NCBI GenBank assembly: GCA_007132465.1
Contig: SLOP01000001.1
Location: 1 to 37,266, forward strand
Direction: 5' to 3'
Origin: Candidatus Izemoplasma sp.
Lineage (GTDB): Bacteria; Bacillota_I; Bacilli_A; Izemoplasmatales; Izemoplasmataceae
Length of the DNA: 37,266 bases
In this document: positions 8,666 through 16,368 of the stretch, one piece after another
How the letters are laid out: each line of letters starts with the position of its first letter
Position numbering within the stretch: the first letter of the stretch is position 1
The notes under the pieces: model-generated
What the model was told of the DNA's origin: nothing
Seen by the model: the letters and a program-made list of their open reading frames with translations, nothing else
Databases searched by the model: none
Program-made: the position numbers and the translations under genes

Positions 8666-10066
8666 TTATGGGTTGACATGGTCAGACGTCGGGACGCTTT
8701 GGTGGTCTGTCTTTTGTTCATAATGATGGGCTAGCGCAAACAGCGTCGCCTCCGTGAATGGTCGCCCAATAAACAATAGCCCTTTGGGGTTTTTGTCCGG
8801 CATTTTTTTCGCCGGGACAATTAATGAGGGCAGACCGCCAACCGGCGCGTAGCCGTTAATTTTTGGTGTCACGATGGCGTCGAGGTCGTGTTTGTCAAAG
8901 CGCGCCAAAAATGCGTTAACCGCACCCATTTCTTTGATGCGTTGTTCGAGGTAGGCTGGGTTCGTGAGGCGCTCGTCAGTGGCTTGTGCTTGCAGAAGGT
9001 TTTGCTGACCATACGGTAGATGACGTCGTGGGTTCGCTTGGTTGGCTTCGATGATCGCATGTAACGAGTTGACTGGCGCGTGTGGTATCCGCGCCAGAAA
9101 CGCGTTCATGTCGCGCTTGAAATCGTGGGTTAAGGTAAGTAGGTTGTTGGGCAGGTCATAGACATGGTCGATGGGCGTGGTTTGAACGCCTGCTGCTTCA
9201 AACACGCGCTTGGCTTCGGCCATGATGGTCTTTTCTTCTTCACCGTTTTCGTGATTGGTGAAGTTGAGCAGCCCGATTTTCATGCCACGTACGGCGGTTT
9301 CACAGGCTGAAGCGTAATCGACCGACCAATCGGGCGTGCGATGGGTCGCCACATCGTCAGGGTCTTTTCCTATCATGCCCTGCAAAAGCATCGCTGCGTC
9401 TTTAACGGTTTTCGCCATAGGTCCGGCGGTGTCTTGGCTAAGGGAAATAGGCACGATGCCGCTGCGTGAGACTAGGCCCAAGGTTGGTTTCAATGAGACG
9501 ACGCCGTTTTGTTGGGCGGGGCTCATCAGTGAGCCGTTGGTTTCGGTGCCGATGGAGGCCGGTGCCAGATCGGCCGCCACCGCCACGGCGCTTCCAGTGG
9601 ACGACCCCAACGGATCGACGGATTCGTCGTAAGGGTGCTTGACTTGGCCGTGCATGGAACCAAAACCTGATGGCATCGTGCCCATGGCCATAAAGTAGGC
9701 GAACTCTGAACAGTTGGCCTTAGCAAGGATAATGGCGCCGGCCTCGCGAAGCGTGGTGACGAGGTAAGCATCAAAGGGGGCATAAAAATTGTCAAAGACA
9801 CGGCTGTTGGCAGTGGTGCGCATTGTATCACGGGTGAAGATGTTGTCTTTGATGACGATGGGTACACCATGAAGCGGGCTCCGAGGACCTTTTTTCTTAC
9901 GTTCTTCATCAAGGGCTTCGGCGATTAAAATCGCTTCGTGGTTTAAGTCGGCGAGGCTGTTTAGGTGCGCGTCATAGCGGGCGATGCGCTCGAGGTAGCG
10001 CAAAACAATCTCTTTGGACGTGGTGAGGCCTTGGTCGAGTTGGCGGCGGATTGCGTCGATGGTCAT
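8666..10066 (-). CDS. Amidase signature family protein (GatA-like, stand-alone)
   Basis: A 466-residue hydrolase. The Ser-cisSer-Lys catalytic set is present: Lys73 in PIVIKDNI, the two serines in LGSSTGSAVAVAADLAPASIGTETNGS, and the downstream VVSLKPTLGLVSRSGIVPIS segment. The ATG at 10066 (MTIDAIRRQL) follows AAAGGAAG at usual spacing; an in-frame extension upstream lacks a ribosome site. No gatB or gatC lies nearby and the C-terminus is shorter than tRNA amidotransferase GatA, so it is more likely a free amidase of unknown substrate than part of GatCAB. A strong terminator sits between this gene and punA, leaving only 26 bp for a promoter, so it may rely on readthrough. Confidence 0.9.
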   Translation of the reverse strand: MTIDAIRRQLDQGLTTSKEIVLRYLERIARYDAHLNSLADLNHEAILIAEALDEERKKKGPRSPLHGVPIVIKDNIFTRDTMRTTANSRVFDNFYAPFDAYLVTTLREAGAIILAKANCSEFAYFMAMGTMPSGFGSMHGQVKHPYDESVDPLGSSTGSAVAVAADLAPASIGTETNGSLMSPAQQNGVVSLKPTLGLVSRSGIVPISLSQDTAGPMAKTVKDAAMLLQGMIGKDPDDVATHRTPDWSVDYASACETAVRGMKIGLLNFTNHENGEEEKTIMAEAKRVFEAAGVQTTPIDHVYDLPNNLLTLTHDFKRDMNAFLARIPHAPVNSLHAIIEANQANPRRHLPYGQQNLLQAQATDERLTNPAYLEQRIKEMGAVNAFLARFDKHDLDAIVTPKINGYAPVGGLPSLIVPAKKMPDKNPKGLLFIGRPFTEATLFALAHHYEQKTDHQSVPTSDHVNP

Positions 10067-10092
10067 CGGTATCTTCCTTTCGAGATTAAGAT

Positions 10093-10132
10093 AAAAACGC
10101 GCGAAATCGGCCATCAGGCCGGTCTTCACGCG
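10093..10132 (-). terminator. Intrinsic terminator overlapping the punA stop codon
   Basis: On the minus strand a long stem (CGCGTGAAGAC with the ATTTCGCGCG side, wobbles allowed) is topped by CGGCC-TGAT-GGCCG and followed by five T residues at 10097-10093. The punA stop codon (10128-10126) lies inside the stem. Confidence 0.75.
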
Positions 10133-10947
10133 AGGTGGGTTAACACGGTTTTAATCAAAGCGATGAAATCGTCTTTAACCTTGGCAGCCACGGTAATAAC
10201 CTCATCGTGAGATAGGGGTTGATCGAGGATGCCCGAGGCCATGTTTGTCAAACACGAGATGCCGAGCACAGCCATGCCCATGTGCGAAGCCACGAGGGTT
10301 TCAGGCACCGTGGACATGCCCACCGCGTCGGCGCCGAGGGTGCGAATCATGCGTATTTCGGCGGGGGTTTCATAACTCGGTCCTTTCCACCACGCGTAGA
10401 CGCCGTGGCGTAAGGTGAGGTTGTGTTCATCCGCCGCCGTGCGCGCAAGGGCACACAAGCGCGGGGTATATATTGATGACGCGTCGGGAAAACGCGGTCC
10501 CAGATCGTCGATGTTGTTTCCGACAAGGGGGTTGTCAAACACGAGGTTAATGTGATCTTCAATCAGCATAAGATCTCCGGGCGCAAACACGGTGTTAACC
10601 GCACCGGCTGCGTTGGTCACAATGAGCGTGTGCGCGCCCAGCAGGTAAGCCAACCTGACAGAAAACGTCACGGCGTCGAGGCTGTGGCCTTCATAATAAT
10701 GCATGCGGCCTTGAAACACCGCAACAGAAGCGCCGCCTAAACGACCGAGGACGAGTCGTCCGGCGTGTCCGCTGACGTTCGTGGTCGGAAAATGCGGGAT
10801 GTCGGCAAAAGCAAAGACCTCGGCTGCTTCAATCTGTGCGGCGAGGTCGCCTAAGCCTGAGCCGAGAATGATGGCAACACGGGGTTCGTGTGTGCTCTGC
10901 TTCTTGATGGTTTGCTTGGCTTCATTCAAACGGTGCATAAGATCCAT
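10126..10947 (-). CDS. punA: Purine nucleoside phosphorylase (trimeric type)
   Basis: A 273-residue enzyme that splits guanosine or inosine with phosphate to free base and ribose 1-phosphate. Family landmarks are IILGSGLGDLA (phosphate loop), the HAGR motif in VSGHAGRLVLG, FQGRMHYYEGH, VTNAAGAVN, the purine-site segment GPSYETPAEIRM and VGMSTVPE, and SCLTNMASGI. The start was placed at the ATG at 10947 because GGAGGA lies 4 bases before it; upstream ATG and TTG codons in frame overlap or precede that ribosome site. It feeds ribose phosphate into central metabolism and recovers bases. An extended -10 promoter lies upstream. Confidence 0.95.
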   Translation of the reverse strand: MDLMHRLNEAKQTIKKQSTHEPRVAIILGSGLGDLAAQIEAAEVFAFADIPHFPTTNVSGHAGRLVLGRLGGASVAVFQGRMHYYEGHSLDAVTFSVRLAYLLGAHTLIVTNAAGAVNTVFAPGDLMLIEDHINLVFDNPLVGNNIDDLGPRFPDASSIYTPRLCALARTAADEHNLTLRHGVYAWWKGPSYETPAEIRMIRTLGADAVGMSTVPETLVASHMGMAVLGISCLTNMASGILDQPLSHDEVITVAAKVKDDFIALIKTVLTHLA

Positions 10948-10989
10948 GGTTTCCTCCATCAATCATGACGTGGGCTATCTTCTGTGTTT

Positions 10990-10998
10990 AGTATACCA
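10990..10998 (-). promoter_or_regulatory. Extended -10 promoter of punA
   Basis: TGGTATACT on the minus strand (hexamer 10995-10990), about 45 bp before the punA start. No clear -35 is seen. Confidence 0.5.
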
Positions 10999-11029
10999 TA
11001 AGCGTACCCATCGAAGGTCAAGGCAAATA

Positions 11030-11057
11030 AAGAAACCGAACGAAACCCGTTCGGTTT
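11030..11057 (-). terminator. Terminator after tRNA-Ser(GGA)
   Basis: AACCGAACG (11034-11042) pairs with CGTTCGGTT (11048-11056). On the minus strand it is followed by TTTCTTTATTT and lies just 3' of the tRNA. Confidence 0.75.
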
Positions 11058-11066
11058 TGATTTCAA

Positions 11067-11157
11067 TGGCGGAGGAAAGGAGATTCGAACTCCTGCGCCG
11101 CTCTCACGACCTACGAGCTTTCCAAGCCCGCCCCTTCAGCCCCTTGGGTATTCCTCC
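11067..11157 (-). tRNA. tRNA-Ser (anticodon GGA)
   Basis: On the minus strand GGAGGAA pairs with TTCCTCC as the acceptor stem, followed by G and an encoded CCA. The anticodon arm is CGGGC-TTGGAAA-GCTCG, giving anticodon GGA. A long variable arm and the T-arm GGAGTTCGAATCTCC complete a 91-nt class II tRNA. It decodes UCC/UCU. Confidence 0.96.
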
Positions 11158-11312
11158 GAATGGTGGTTATTGTTGATGACGGGTAAACCTCGACGACAGG
11201 TTCCACCCGTGGTGCGATGCGATGACGTTCGCAACGGCAAAGATGGTCTTCATCAATTGACATCAGTGGGCACGATGCGTGGTCATGGTCTTTTCAGACG
11301 ATGGTCTGGCAA

Positions 11313-11405
11313 TGGCGGAGGAGAAGGGATTCGAACCCTTGCGCCGGTTCCCCGACCTACTCGCTTTCGAGGCGAGCCCCTTCAGCCAAACTTGGGTACT
11401 CCTCC
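11313..11405 (-). tRNA. tRNA-Ser (anticodon CGA)
   Basis: On the minus strand the acceptor GGAGGAG pairs with CTCCTCC, with G discriminator and encoded CCA. The anticodon arm is CTCGC-CTCGAAA-GCGAG, giving anticodon CGA for UCG. The long variable arm and T-arm AGGGTTCGAATCCCT fit a 93-nt class II serine tRNA. It lies 155 bp upstream of tRNA-Ser(GGA) in the same direction; the DNA between them shows no other gene. Confidence 0.96.
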
Positions 11406-11421
11406 GTCAGGCTCCAAAAAT

Positions 11422-11449
11422 ATCGTACCACAAAGCGGCCACATGTCAA
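11422..11449 (-). promoter_or_regulatory. Sigma-A promoter of the tRNA-Ser pair
   Basis: TTGACA (11449-11444) and TACGAT (11427-11422) are separated by 16 bp, with TGG before the -10. It ends about 17 bp from the tRNA-Ser(CGA) 5' end. Confidence 0.8.
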
Positions 11450-11471
11450 ATAAAAACGCGCTGTCTTCACC

Positions 11472-11500
11472 TTGTTGTTTGGTGGATTGTTGCGTATAAT
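11472..11500 (+). promoter_or_regulatory. Sigma-A promoter of the PI-PLC-like gene
   Basis: TTGTTG (11472-11477), a 17-bp spacer and a perfect TATAAT (11495-11500), 25 bp before the start codon. Confidence 0.8.
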
Positions 11501-11524
11501 AGACGCAAGAAAGCGAGGGGTTCG

Positions 11525-12577
11525 ATGAAGAAAGTATTGATGGTGATGGGGGGCGTTTTCTTGTTGGGGTTCGTGGCGGTGCTCGTGATGCCATGGTCGT
11601 TTGCTTCGCACAACATAAGCGATGACGATTACGCGACGTGGATGGCTGATTACGTCCACCCTGATCGACGCCTCATCGATGTGGCGATGCCCGGGGCACA
11701 CGATGCGTTTGCTCGTGGCATGACGCTCCAAAGCCCGCTCGATACCGTGGCGATGACCTCCGGCTATGGAAACGCGTTGCTGAATCCTCCAATTGGTCCC
11801 TTCATCAAAGGGTTCATGGTGCGTCAATCCACCACGCAAATAGGCGACGCACCCTCACTGCTTCAAGCCGGGGTACGTTACTTTGACGTTCGTTTGACGT
11901 ATCAAGACGGGTGGCATGTGACGCATAATTACCTTGCACCGGTGAACGTCCTTGATGAGCTCACGGCCATCGCCGATTTCCTTGAAACCAACGCCGGCGA
12001 AGTGGTGTTGCTTGATTTTCAGTGGGTGTTCGACGATCGTAGCGATAACGCCTTCGCCGACGCGCAAACCTTTGATGACGTCCTAACGTTACTGGATGAT
12101 GCTGGCCTCACGCGCTTCATTATCCCGGCAGCCGATGTCGACCTCGCGACGTTAACCTACGGTGAGGCAAGCCAAGAAGGCTCAAGCCTCCTGCTGTTTG
12201 CCAAAACCGGGCTTCATGCGGCTTTTTTCGATCGTGAAACGCACCTTGAATCGACGTGGCATAACACCGATTCGTTTGCTGAGTTGGTTGATGGGATTGC
12301 CGCCTCAACCAACGATGGCGAGACGGCTACCCGGTTTCGCGTCATGCAAGCGGTGAAGACCGTCCAAGTCGATGCAACCGGGATGCTTCGAGCCATCGTG
12401 AGCTGGTCGCTGTTGCAGCGAGCAACCGGGTTTCATGCTGATTTGATTCAGCATGAAGGGTTTGAGACGTGGCTCGCAACAACCCCGATTGTCATGACCG
12501 ACGCTTCCGACCTCAACGTGGAGGGGTTTGTGGATGATCTAATGGAAATCATCATCCGTATCAACACCGCCCCATAA
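11525..12577 (+). CDS. Membrane-anchored PI-PLC X-domain-like phosphodiesterase
   Basis: A 350-residue protein. Residues 4-28 are a hydrophobic N-terminal signal or anchor segment, so the catalytic domain should face outward. The phosphatidylinositol-specific phospholipase C X-domain pattern is visible: MPGAHDAF with catalytic-type His59, GVRYFDVRL near 117-124 and a second His134 in HVTHNYL, then the barrel strand VVLLDFQW. This family cleaves glycerophosphoinositol or related phosphodiesters through a cyclic intermediate; the real substrate here is unknown. The ATG at 11525 is preceded by GAGGGG and a consensus promoter. The gene stands alone, back to back with the tRNA-Ser promoter. Confidence 0.8.
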   Translation: MKKVLMVMGGVFLLGFVAVLVMPWSFASHNISDDDYATWMADYVHPDRRLIDVAMPGAHDAFARGMTLQSPLDTVAMTSGYGNALLNPPIGPFIKGFMVRQSTTQIGDAPSLLQAGVRYFDVRLTYQDGWHVTHNYLAPVNVLDELTAIADFLETNAGEVVLLDFQWVFDDRSDNAFADAQTFDDVLTLLDDAGLTRFIIPAADVDLATLTYGEASQEGSSLLLFAKTGLHAAFFDRETHLESTWHNTDSFAELVDGIAASTNDGETATRFRVMQAVKTVQVDATGMLRAIVSWSLLQRATGFHADLIQHEGFETWLATTPIVMTDASDLNVEGFVDDLMEIIIRINTAP

Positions 12578-12581
12578 AAAA

Positions 12582-12598
12582 ACGCGACCACGCCGCGT
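12582..12598 (-). terminator. Short terminator of the small membrane protein gene
   Basis: ACGCG (12598-12594, minus strand) pairs with CGCGT (12586-12582), followed by a run of T residues. It overlaps the stop codon of the membrane protein. Confidence 0.55.
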
Positions 12599-13110
12599 CA
12601 TTCCTTGTGTTCGACAAACGTCACTAAAAACGCTTCGTTCATTTTTTCAACCGTGCGTGAGGATGTGCTGTTTTTACGAAAGAGGATGGTCATGATGAAG
12701 GCGAACACCACGCCGCCAACCGCGGCCGAGGTCAACACCTGAGTTATCGAATCGTCGTTCATCGCCACGTTGATCAGTGCCATGATGGTTGTGAAAAAGA
12801 TAAAGTACAACGCCGCCATCATTGGCGTTAGACGAGCGGCGAAAAAGCCCGCGTTCACTTCCGTGAATCGGTGCACAATACGCTTCGCCTCACCAAGCGA
12901 CACCTCATGGCGGGCAAGCGTTTCATGTGCGGGCTTGTCAGCGTCAACGATGTCCAGCAACAAGGCCGCACGCGACCGAAGCGTGAGGTCTTTTTTTGTA
13001 ACCGTGGCAAAGTGTTTCTTTCCTTTGGTTTCATCGAGCAAGACACGCGTTAGGGCGCCCGCCCCATAAGCATCGATCAAAATCGAATACATCCGTCGGT
13101 ATGCATCCAT
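12598..13110 (-). CDS. Unrecognised two-helix membrane protein
   Basis: A 170-residue protein I do not recognise. Residues 1 to about 90 are soluble and charged. Two hydrophobic segments follow, LTPMMAALYFIFFTTIMALI and ITQVLTSAAVGGVVFAFIMTILF, then a short basic cytoplasmic tail. The ATG at 13110 was chosen because AAAGGATG precedes it. It lies 63 bp after isoaspartyl dipeptidase in the same direction with no terminator between, so the two may share a transcript. The layout, a soluble N-terminal domain and a helical hairpin, fits a membrane-tethered sensor or regulator, but nothing shows a function. Confidence 0.75.
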   Translation of the reverse strand: MDAYRRMYSILIDAYGAGALTRVLLDETKGKKHFATVTKKDLTLRSRAALLLDIVDADKPAHETLARHEVSLGEAKRIVHRFTEVNAGFFAARLTPMMAALYFIFFTTIMALINVAMNDDSITQVLTSAAVGGVVFAFIMTILFRKNSTSSRTVEKMNEAFLVTFVEHKE

Positions 13111-13173
13111 GGTATCATCCTTTCTGTCGGGTTCGTGATCACACACGCTTGCGTTGTTGATAAACCGATGGGT

Positions 13174-14325
13174 TTATTCAAACGTTCCTTTTGCCCGCCG
13201 TGTTTTAGCCTCCATCATCGGCATCCCGCGCATGAAAACATCATGGATGTCAAGGTTGGCATCGATGATGAGGATATCGGCATCCTTGCCCTGCTCAATG
13301 CGGCCTTTGTCGGATAAGTGATACAGCGTTGAGACGTTTTGCGTGACTGGTTTGAGGGCTTTTTCAAGCGGTATTTTACGCTCGATAACGGCCCTTCTCA
13401 CGTTGTCGAATAGGGCCGATACACGGCCGATGCCCATCGTGACAAACCGCCCCTCCGCGTCAAAAACAGGAAGGCTTCCTTGACCATCTGAAGACATCAG
13501 GATACGGTCTTCATTCACACCGTCATCAAGCATCTGTTTGAATGCCTGATGGGCTGATAAGTTATCGTTTTGATGGCTGTAGGCTGTCAAATCAAGCGGC
13601 ACGCCATGGGTTTTTGCAAACGCGATACCGTCTTCGAGCACCGATGGGGTGCGGTTGATGTGGGTTGGAATCAGTTTTGATGCCGGGAGATCGGTCGAAT
13701 CAAGCAAGGTTCGAAGTGGCGCTAACCCGTCTTTGCCTGATCCGATGTGCACGTTCATCACACCGCCTTTGTTGGATACGAGCCCAGCCACATGCACAGC
13801 TGAAAAGATTTTTTTAAGTTCGTCAGGGGTCGGCGAACTCCCGCGGTGGTCACTCAAAGCGATTTCGCCGACACCGATGATTTCATCGATAAAAAGCATG
13901 TCGTCTTCAATGGAACTCGTGAACGTGTGCACCGGCACCTGGTAGGAGCCGCTTAGTGCATACGCGCTCATGCCTTCAGCACGGAGCGCCTTGGTTTTCG
14001 CTAGCAAATCGCGCATCGTGCGCGTGTGGCCGTCAGTGCCTAACAATCCCACCACTGTGGTGATGCCAGCACCGATGAACTCACTCAGCATGATTTCCGG
14101 CACCCGTGAGGCGTATCCCGCCTCGCCACCGCCGCCGGTGATGTGCACATGGTTGTCAATCAAGCCCGGCATAAGTGTGTATCCTTCGCGGTCAAGCACT
14201 GTGTGCTCAACGCCTGTCAGGGTGATCGAATCGTGAACGGCGACGATTTTCCCCCCTGCTAAGAGCACGTCTTGCTTACCTAAGGGTTCGGGCGCATACA
14301 CGTGCGCGTTCTTAATTAAAATCAT
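13174..14325 (-). CDS. iadA: Isoaspartyl (beta-aspartyl) dipeptidase
   Basis: A 383-residue amidohydrolase-superfamily metalloenzyme that removes isoaspartyl dipeptides from damaged or degraded protein. Features are the metal-binding HVH (His59, His61) after LMPGLIDN, the ALSDHRGSS segment near 156-164, HIGSGKDG, LIPTHINRT and the catalytic-type Asp in SSDGQGS. A C-terminal beta-sandwich strand with GKDADILIID completes the fold. The ATG at 14325 follows AGGAGGAT. Escherichia coli IadA has a carbamylated lysine bridging the metals; here the matching stretch reads GVGEIALSDHR, with a glutamate near that place. An extended -10 lies 115 bp upstream. Confidence 0.92.
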   Translation of the reverse strand: MILIKNAHVYAPEPLGKQDVLLAGGKIVAVHDSITLTGVEHTVLDREGYTLMPGLIDNHVHITGGGGEAGYASRVPEIMLSEFIGAGITTVVGLLGTDGHTRTMRDLLAKTKALRAEGMSAYALSGSYQVPVHTFTSSIEDDMLFIDEIIGVGEIALSDHRGSSPTPDELKKIFSAVHVAGLVSNKGGVMNVHIGSGKDGLAPLRTLLDSTDLPASKLIPTHINRTPSVLEDGIAFAKTHGVPLDLTAYSHQNDNLSAHQAFKQMLDDGVNEDRILMSSDGQGSLPVFDAEGRFVTMGIGRVSALFDNVRRAVIERKIPLEKALKPVTQNVSTLYHLSDKGRIEQGKDADILIIDANLDIHDVFMRGMPMMEAKTRRAKGTFE

Positions 14326-14440
14326 CGGTATCCTCCTCATGGTTGTCGCCAAAGCCTGTTTTGACGGCAGCGACTGATTGATGGCGTGTCAAGCGTCATG
14401 TATCCGCCGCATTGCGCATCATCATGGTGCTAACGATTCT

Positions 14441-14449
14441 ATTATAGCA
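14441..14449 (-). promoter_or_regulatory. Extended -10 promoter of iadA
   Basis: TGCTATAAT on the minus strand (hexamer 14446-14441). It implies a leader of about 110 nt before the start codon, in which I see no known riboswitch. Confidence 0.55.
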
Positions 14450-14485
14450 CGCTTGTCTCACTGATTGGGATAGGCCTTTCGCCGT

Positions 14486-14510
14486 CAAAAACCCCGACAT
14501 GATGTCGGGA
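14486..14510 (-). terminator. Terminator of the arsR-acr3 operon
   Basis: CCCGACA-TCA-TGTCGGG on the minus strand (14509-14493), followed by GTTTTTG. Confidence 0.85.
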
Positions 14511-14516
14511 TTCTAT

Positions 14517-15551
14517 TTACGCCGGTTGTCTATCGTTAAACCATCCCTTGGTTTTGTTGGCAATGCGGACCAACAAGAGCATGATTGGCACTTCGATCAA
14601 CACGCCCACAATTGTCGCCAGGGCTACACCGGGGTTGTGCGGGAACAACGCAATGGCAACGGCGACCGCGAGTTCAAAGAAATTGCTTGCACCGATGAAT
14701 CCTGCGGGCGCGGCGACGTCATGTTTAAGCCGAAGTTTACGTGCCGCTATGTACGTCAACGCAAATATCAGCACCGTTTGAATGGAAAGCGGAATGGCGA
14801 TGAGAAGAATATGCAACGGATCGGCAAGGATGCGATCGCTTTGTAAACTGAATATCAGCACCAGGGTCAATAGCAACCCAACCATGGTGACGCGGGCGAA
14901 CTTAGGTATAACCCTTGTGTTTAGGTAATCGAGCCCGTGGCGGGTGATAATTACGCTGCGGGTGATGGCCGCGGCCACGAGCGGTACAACCACAAAGAGC
15001 ACGACGGACAAAAACAGCGTCGTCCACGGTATGGTAAACCCGCCAACACCAAGTAAAAAGCCAACAATCGGCACGAACAAAGCCAGCAAAATCAAGTTGT
15101 TTGTCGCCACTTGTACAAGCGTGTAGGCGGGATTTCCTTTCGTCAATTGCGACCAGACAAACACCATCGCTGTACATGGTGCAGCACCGAGAATAATCGC
15201 ACCGGCAAGGTAATCGTTGGCAAGATTGGCAGGGATGATGTTACGGTAGATTACGGTGAAAAACAGGCTCGCGATTAAAAACATGCTGAATGGTTTTACC
15301 AGCCAGTTTGCCGTCCATGTTAAGTAAAGGCCTTTCGGGCTCTTCCCGATGTCTTTGACGGAACTAAAATCCACTTTCAGCATCATCGGAAAAATCATCA
15401 ACCAAATGAGTATGGCAATCGGTAGACTGATTTCTGCAATGGTCAAGCGATTCAGCAAATCAGGAATGGCCGTCAAATATTCACCTATCAACACGCCGAT
15501 AATCATGCATCCAAGCACCACAAGGGTTAAGTACTTCTCAAACGCTTTCAT
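14517..15551 (-). CDS. acr3: ACR3-type arsenite efflux transporter
   Basis: A 344-residue protein with about ten membrane helices, the usual Acr3 length. The signature GAAPCTAMVFVWS carries Cys126, matching the conserved essential cysteine of Acr3 transporters, and FPMMLKVDF and GASNFFELAVAVAI are further family landmarks. It exports arsenite (some members antimonite) using the proton gradient. The ATG at 15551 follows GGAGTGAACCC and starts 4 bases after the arsR stop, so the two are cotranscribed. No arsC arsenate reductase is visible in the window. Confidence 0.95.
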   Translation of the reverse strand: MKAFEKYLTLVVLGCMIIGVLIGEYLTAIPDLLNRLTIAEISLPIAILIWLMIFPMMLKVDFSSVKDIGKSPKGLYLTWTANWLVKPFSMFLIASLFFTVIYRNIIPANLANDYLAGAIILGAAPCTAMVFVWSQLTKGNPAYTLVQVATNNLILLALFVPIVGFLLGVGGFTIPWTTLFLSVVLFVVVPLVAAAITRSVIITRHGLDYLNTRVIPKFARVTMVGLLLTLVLIFSLQSDRILADPLHILLIAIPLSIQTVLIFALTYIAARKLRLKHDVAAPAGFIGASNFFELAVAVAIALFPHNPGVALATIVGVLIEVPIMLLLVRIANKTKGWFNDRQPA

Positions 15552-15555
15552 GGGT

Positions 15556-15849
15556 TCACTCCTCACATTGTATGGTTGGTCGTTCTAACAGTGTGTCAAG
15601 CGCCTTATGTATCGCTTCTATGGTTTCATAGCGGACGGTGTAATTGATGCGTGTTTTTGTTTTTACGCCTTTGATGAGCGCGGCGTCACTCAATATTTTC
15701 AGATGATGTGACATGGTCGGCTGACTGACATCAAGGCAATGAATCAACTCACATCCGCATTGTTCGCCTTGGTGAATCAAGGCAATCATGTGTCGGCGCG
15801 TCGGATCAGCCAGGGCTTTAAGGCGTTTGCTTAACGTTTTTTCGTCCAT
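15556..15849 (-). CDS. arsR: ArsR-family arsenite-responsive repressor (first copy)
   Basis: A 97-residue winged-helix repressor. The recognition region is DVSQPTMSHHLKIL. Metalloid-binding cysteines Cys31, Cys33 and Cys38 lie in EQCGCELIHC, close to the classic ArsR alpha-3 site. Arsenite binding would release it from the promoter. The ATG at 15849 follows AGAGGTG. It is the first gene of the operon with acr3 and is transcribed away from the second arsR copy. Confidence 0.93.
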   Translation of the reverse strand: MDEKTLSKRLKALADPTRRHMIALIHQGEQCGCELIHCLDVSQPTMSHHLKILSDAALIKGVKTKTRINYTVRYETIEAIHKALDTLLERPTIQCEE

Positions 15850-15869
15850 TGTACACCTCTATCGATAAT

Positions 15870-15921
15870 CATCTATATTTGTTAGCATCTATATAGTAAC
15901 ATGCTGCTTTGCATTCGTCAA
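15870..15921 (-). promoter_or_regulatory. Promoter and candidate ArsR operator of arsR-acr3
   Basis: TTGACG (15921-15916) and TACTAT (15898-15893) are separated by 17 bp. The direct repeat CATCTATAT occurs at 15870-15878 and 15886-15894, spanning the -10 and start region where a repressor would block transcription. Confidence 0.65.
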
Positions 15922-15950
15922 CTTCACTTTACTTTTTTTGATGTTTTCGC

Positions 15951-16013
15951 TTGGTTTTTACGTACAGAGGTGTTAATATGTTGTTAGATTGTTATATCTG
16001 TATATACGTATAT
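15951..16013 (+). promoter_or_regulatory. Promoter and palindromic operator of the second arsR operon
   Basis: TTGGTT (15951-15956), a 17-bp spacer and TAATAT (15974-15979). Downstream, ATATACGTATAT (16002-16013) is a perfect 12-bp palindrome just before the ribosome site, a good candidate for autoregulation by this ArsR. Confidence 0.6.
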
Positions 16014-16024
16014 GAGGTGAAATC

Positions 16025-16345
16025 ATGGATGATTTGCTTGCGCTTTTTAAAGCCTTGAGTGACGAAACCCGGCTTCGTCTAATTGTGCTGCTTGCCAAAC
16101 GAGAGCATTGTGTGTGTGAGTTGACAGAAATTCTCTCCCTTCCACAACCGAGGGTTTCAAGCCATCTTGCTAAGCTTAAAGCGCTCGGTGTGGTGCGAAG
16201 TCGGCGCGAATCTCAGTTCATTCATTACTCGCTTGCCCTTGAAGACGAGGCGGTTCGCCGCGTTGTTGCTGTCTTGCGTCAACAAGCACATCATTACGGT
16301 GTGTTACGAGAAGACGATGCCCGTGTGCCGCTTTGCACACGCTGA
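16025..16345 (+). CDS. ArsR-family transcriptional repressor (second copy)
   Basis: A 106-residue winged-helix regulator (LSLPQPRVSSHLAKL recognition region). Cys29 and Cys31 in EHCVCEL match the ArsR binding position, and Cys104 near the C-terminus could be a third ligand. It differs clearly from the first copy, so it may sense a different species such as a trivalent organoarsenical or another thiol-reactive metal. The ATG at 16025 follows GAGGTG, and the permease gene starts 23 bp after its stop. Confidence 0.9.
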   Translation: MDDLLALFKALSDETRLRLIVLLAKREHCVCELTEILSLPQPRVSSHLAKLKALGVVRSRRESQFIHYSLALEDEAVRRVVAVLRQQAHHYGVLREDDARVPLCTR

Positions 16346-16368
16346 CCATGTGAAAGGTTGTGTGATCA

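Noticed and set aside
9336-9632. Long open frames antisense to the amidase, and similar antisense frames across other genes
   Set aside because: They mirror conserved enzymes on the other strand and lack ribosome sites; balanced base composition gives many such chance frames.
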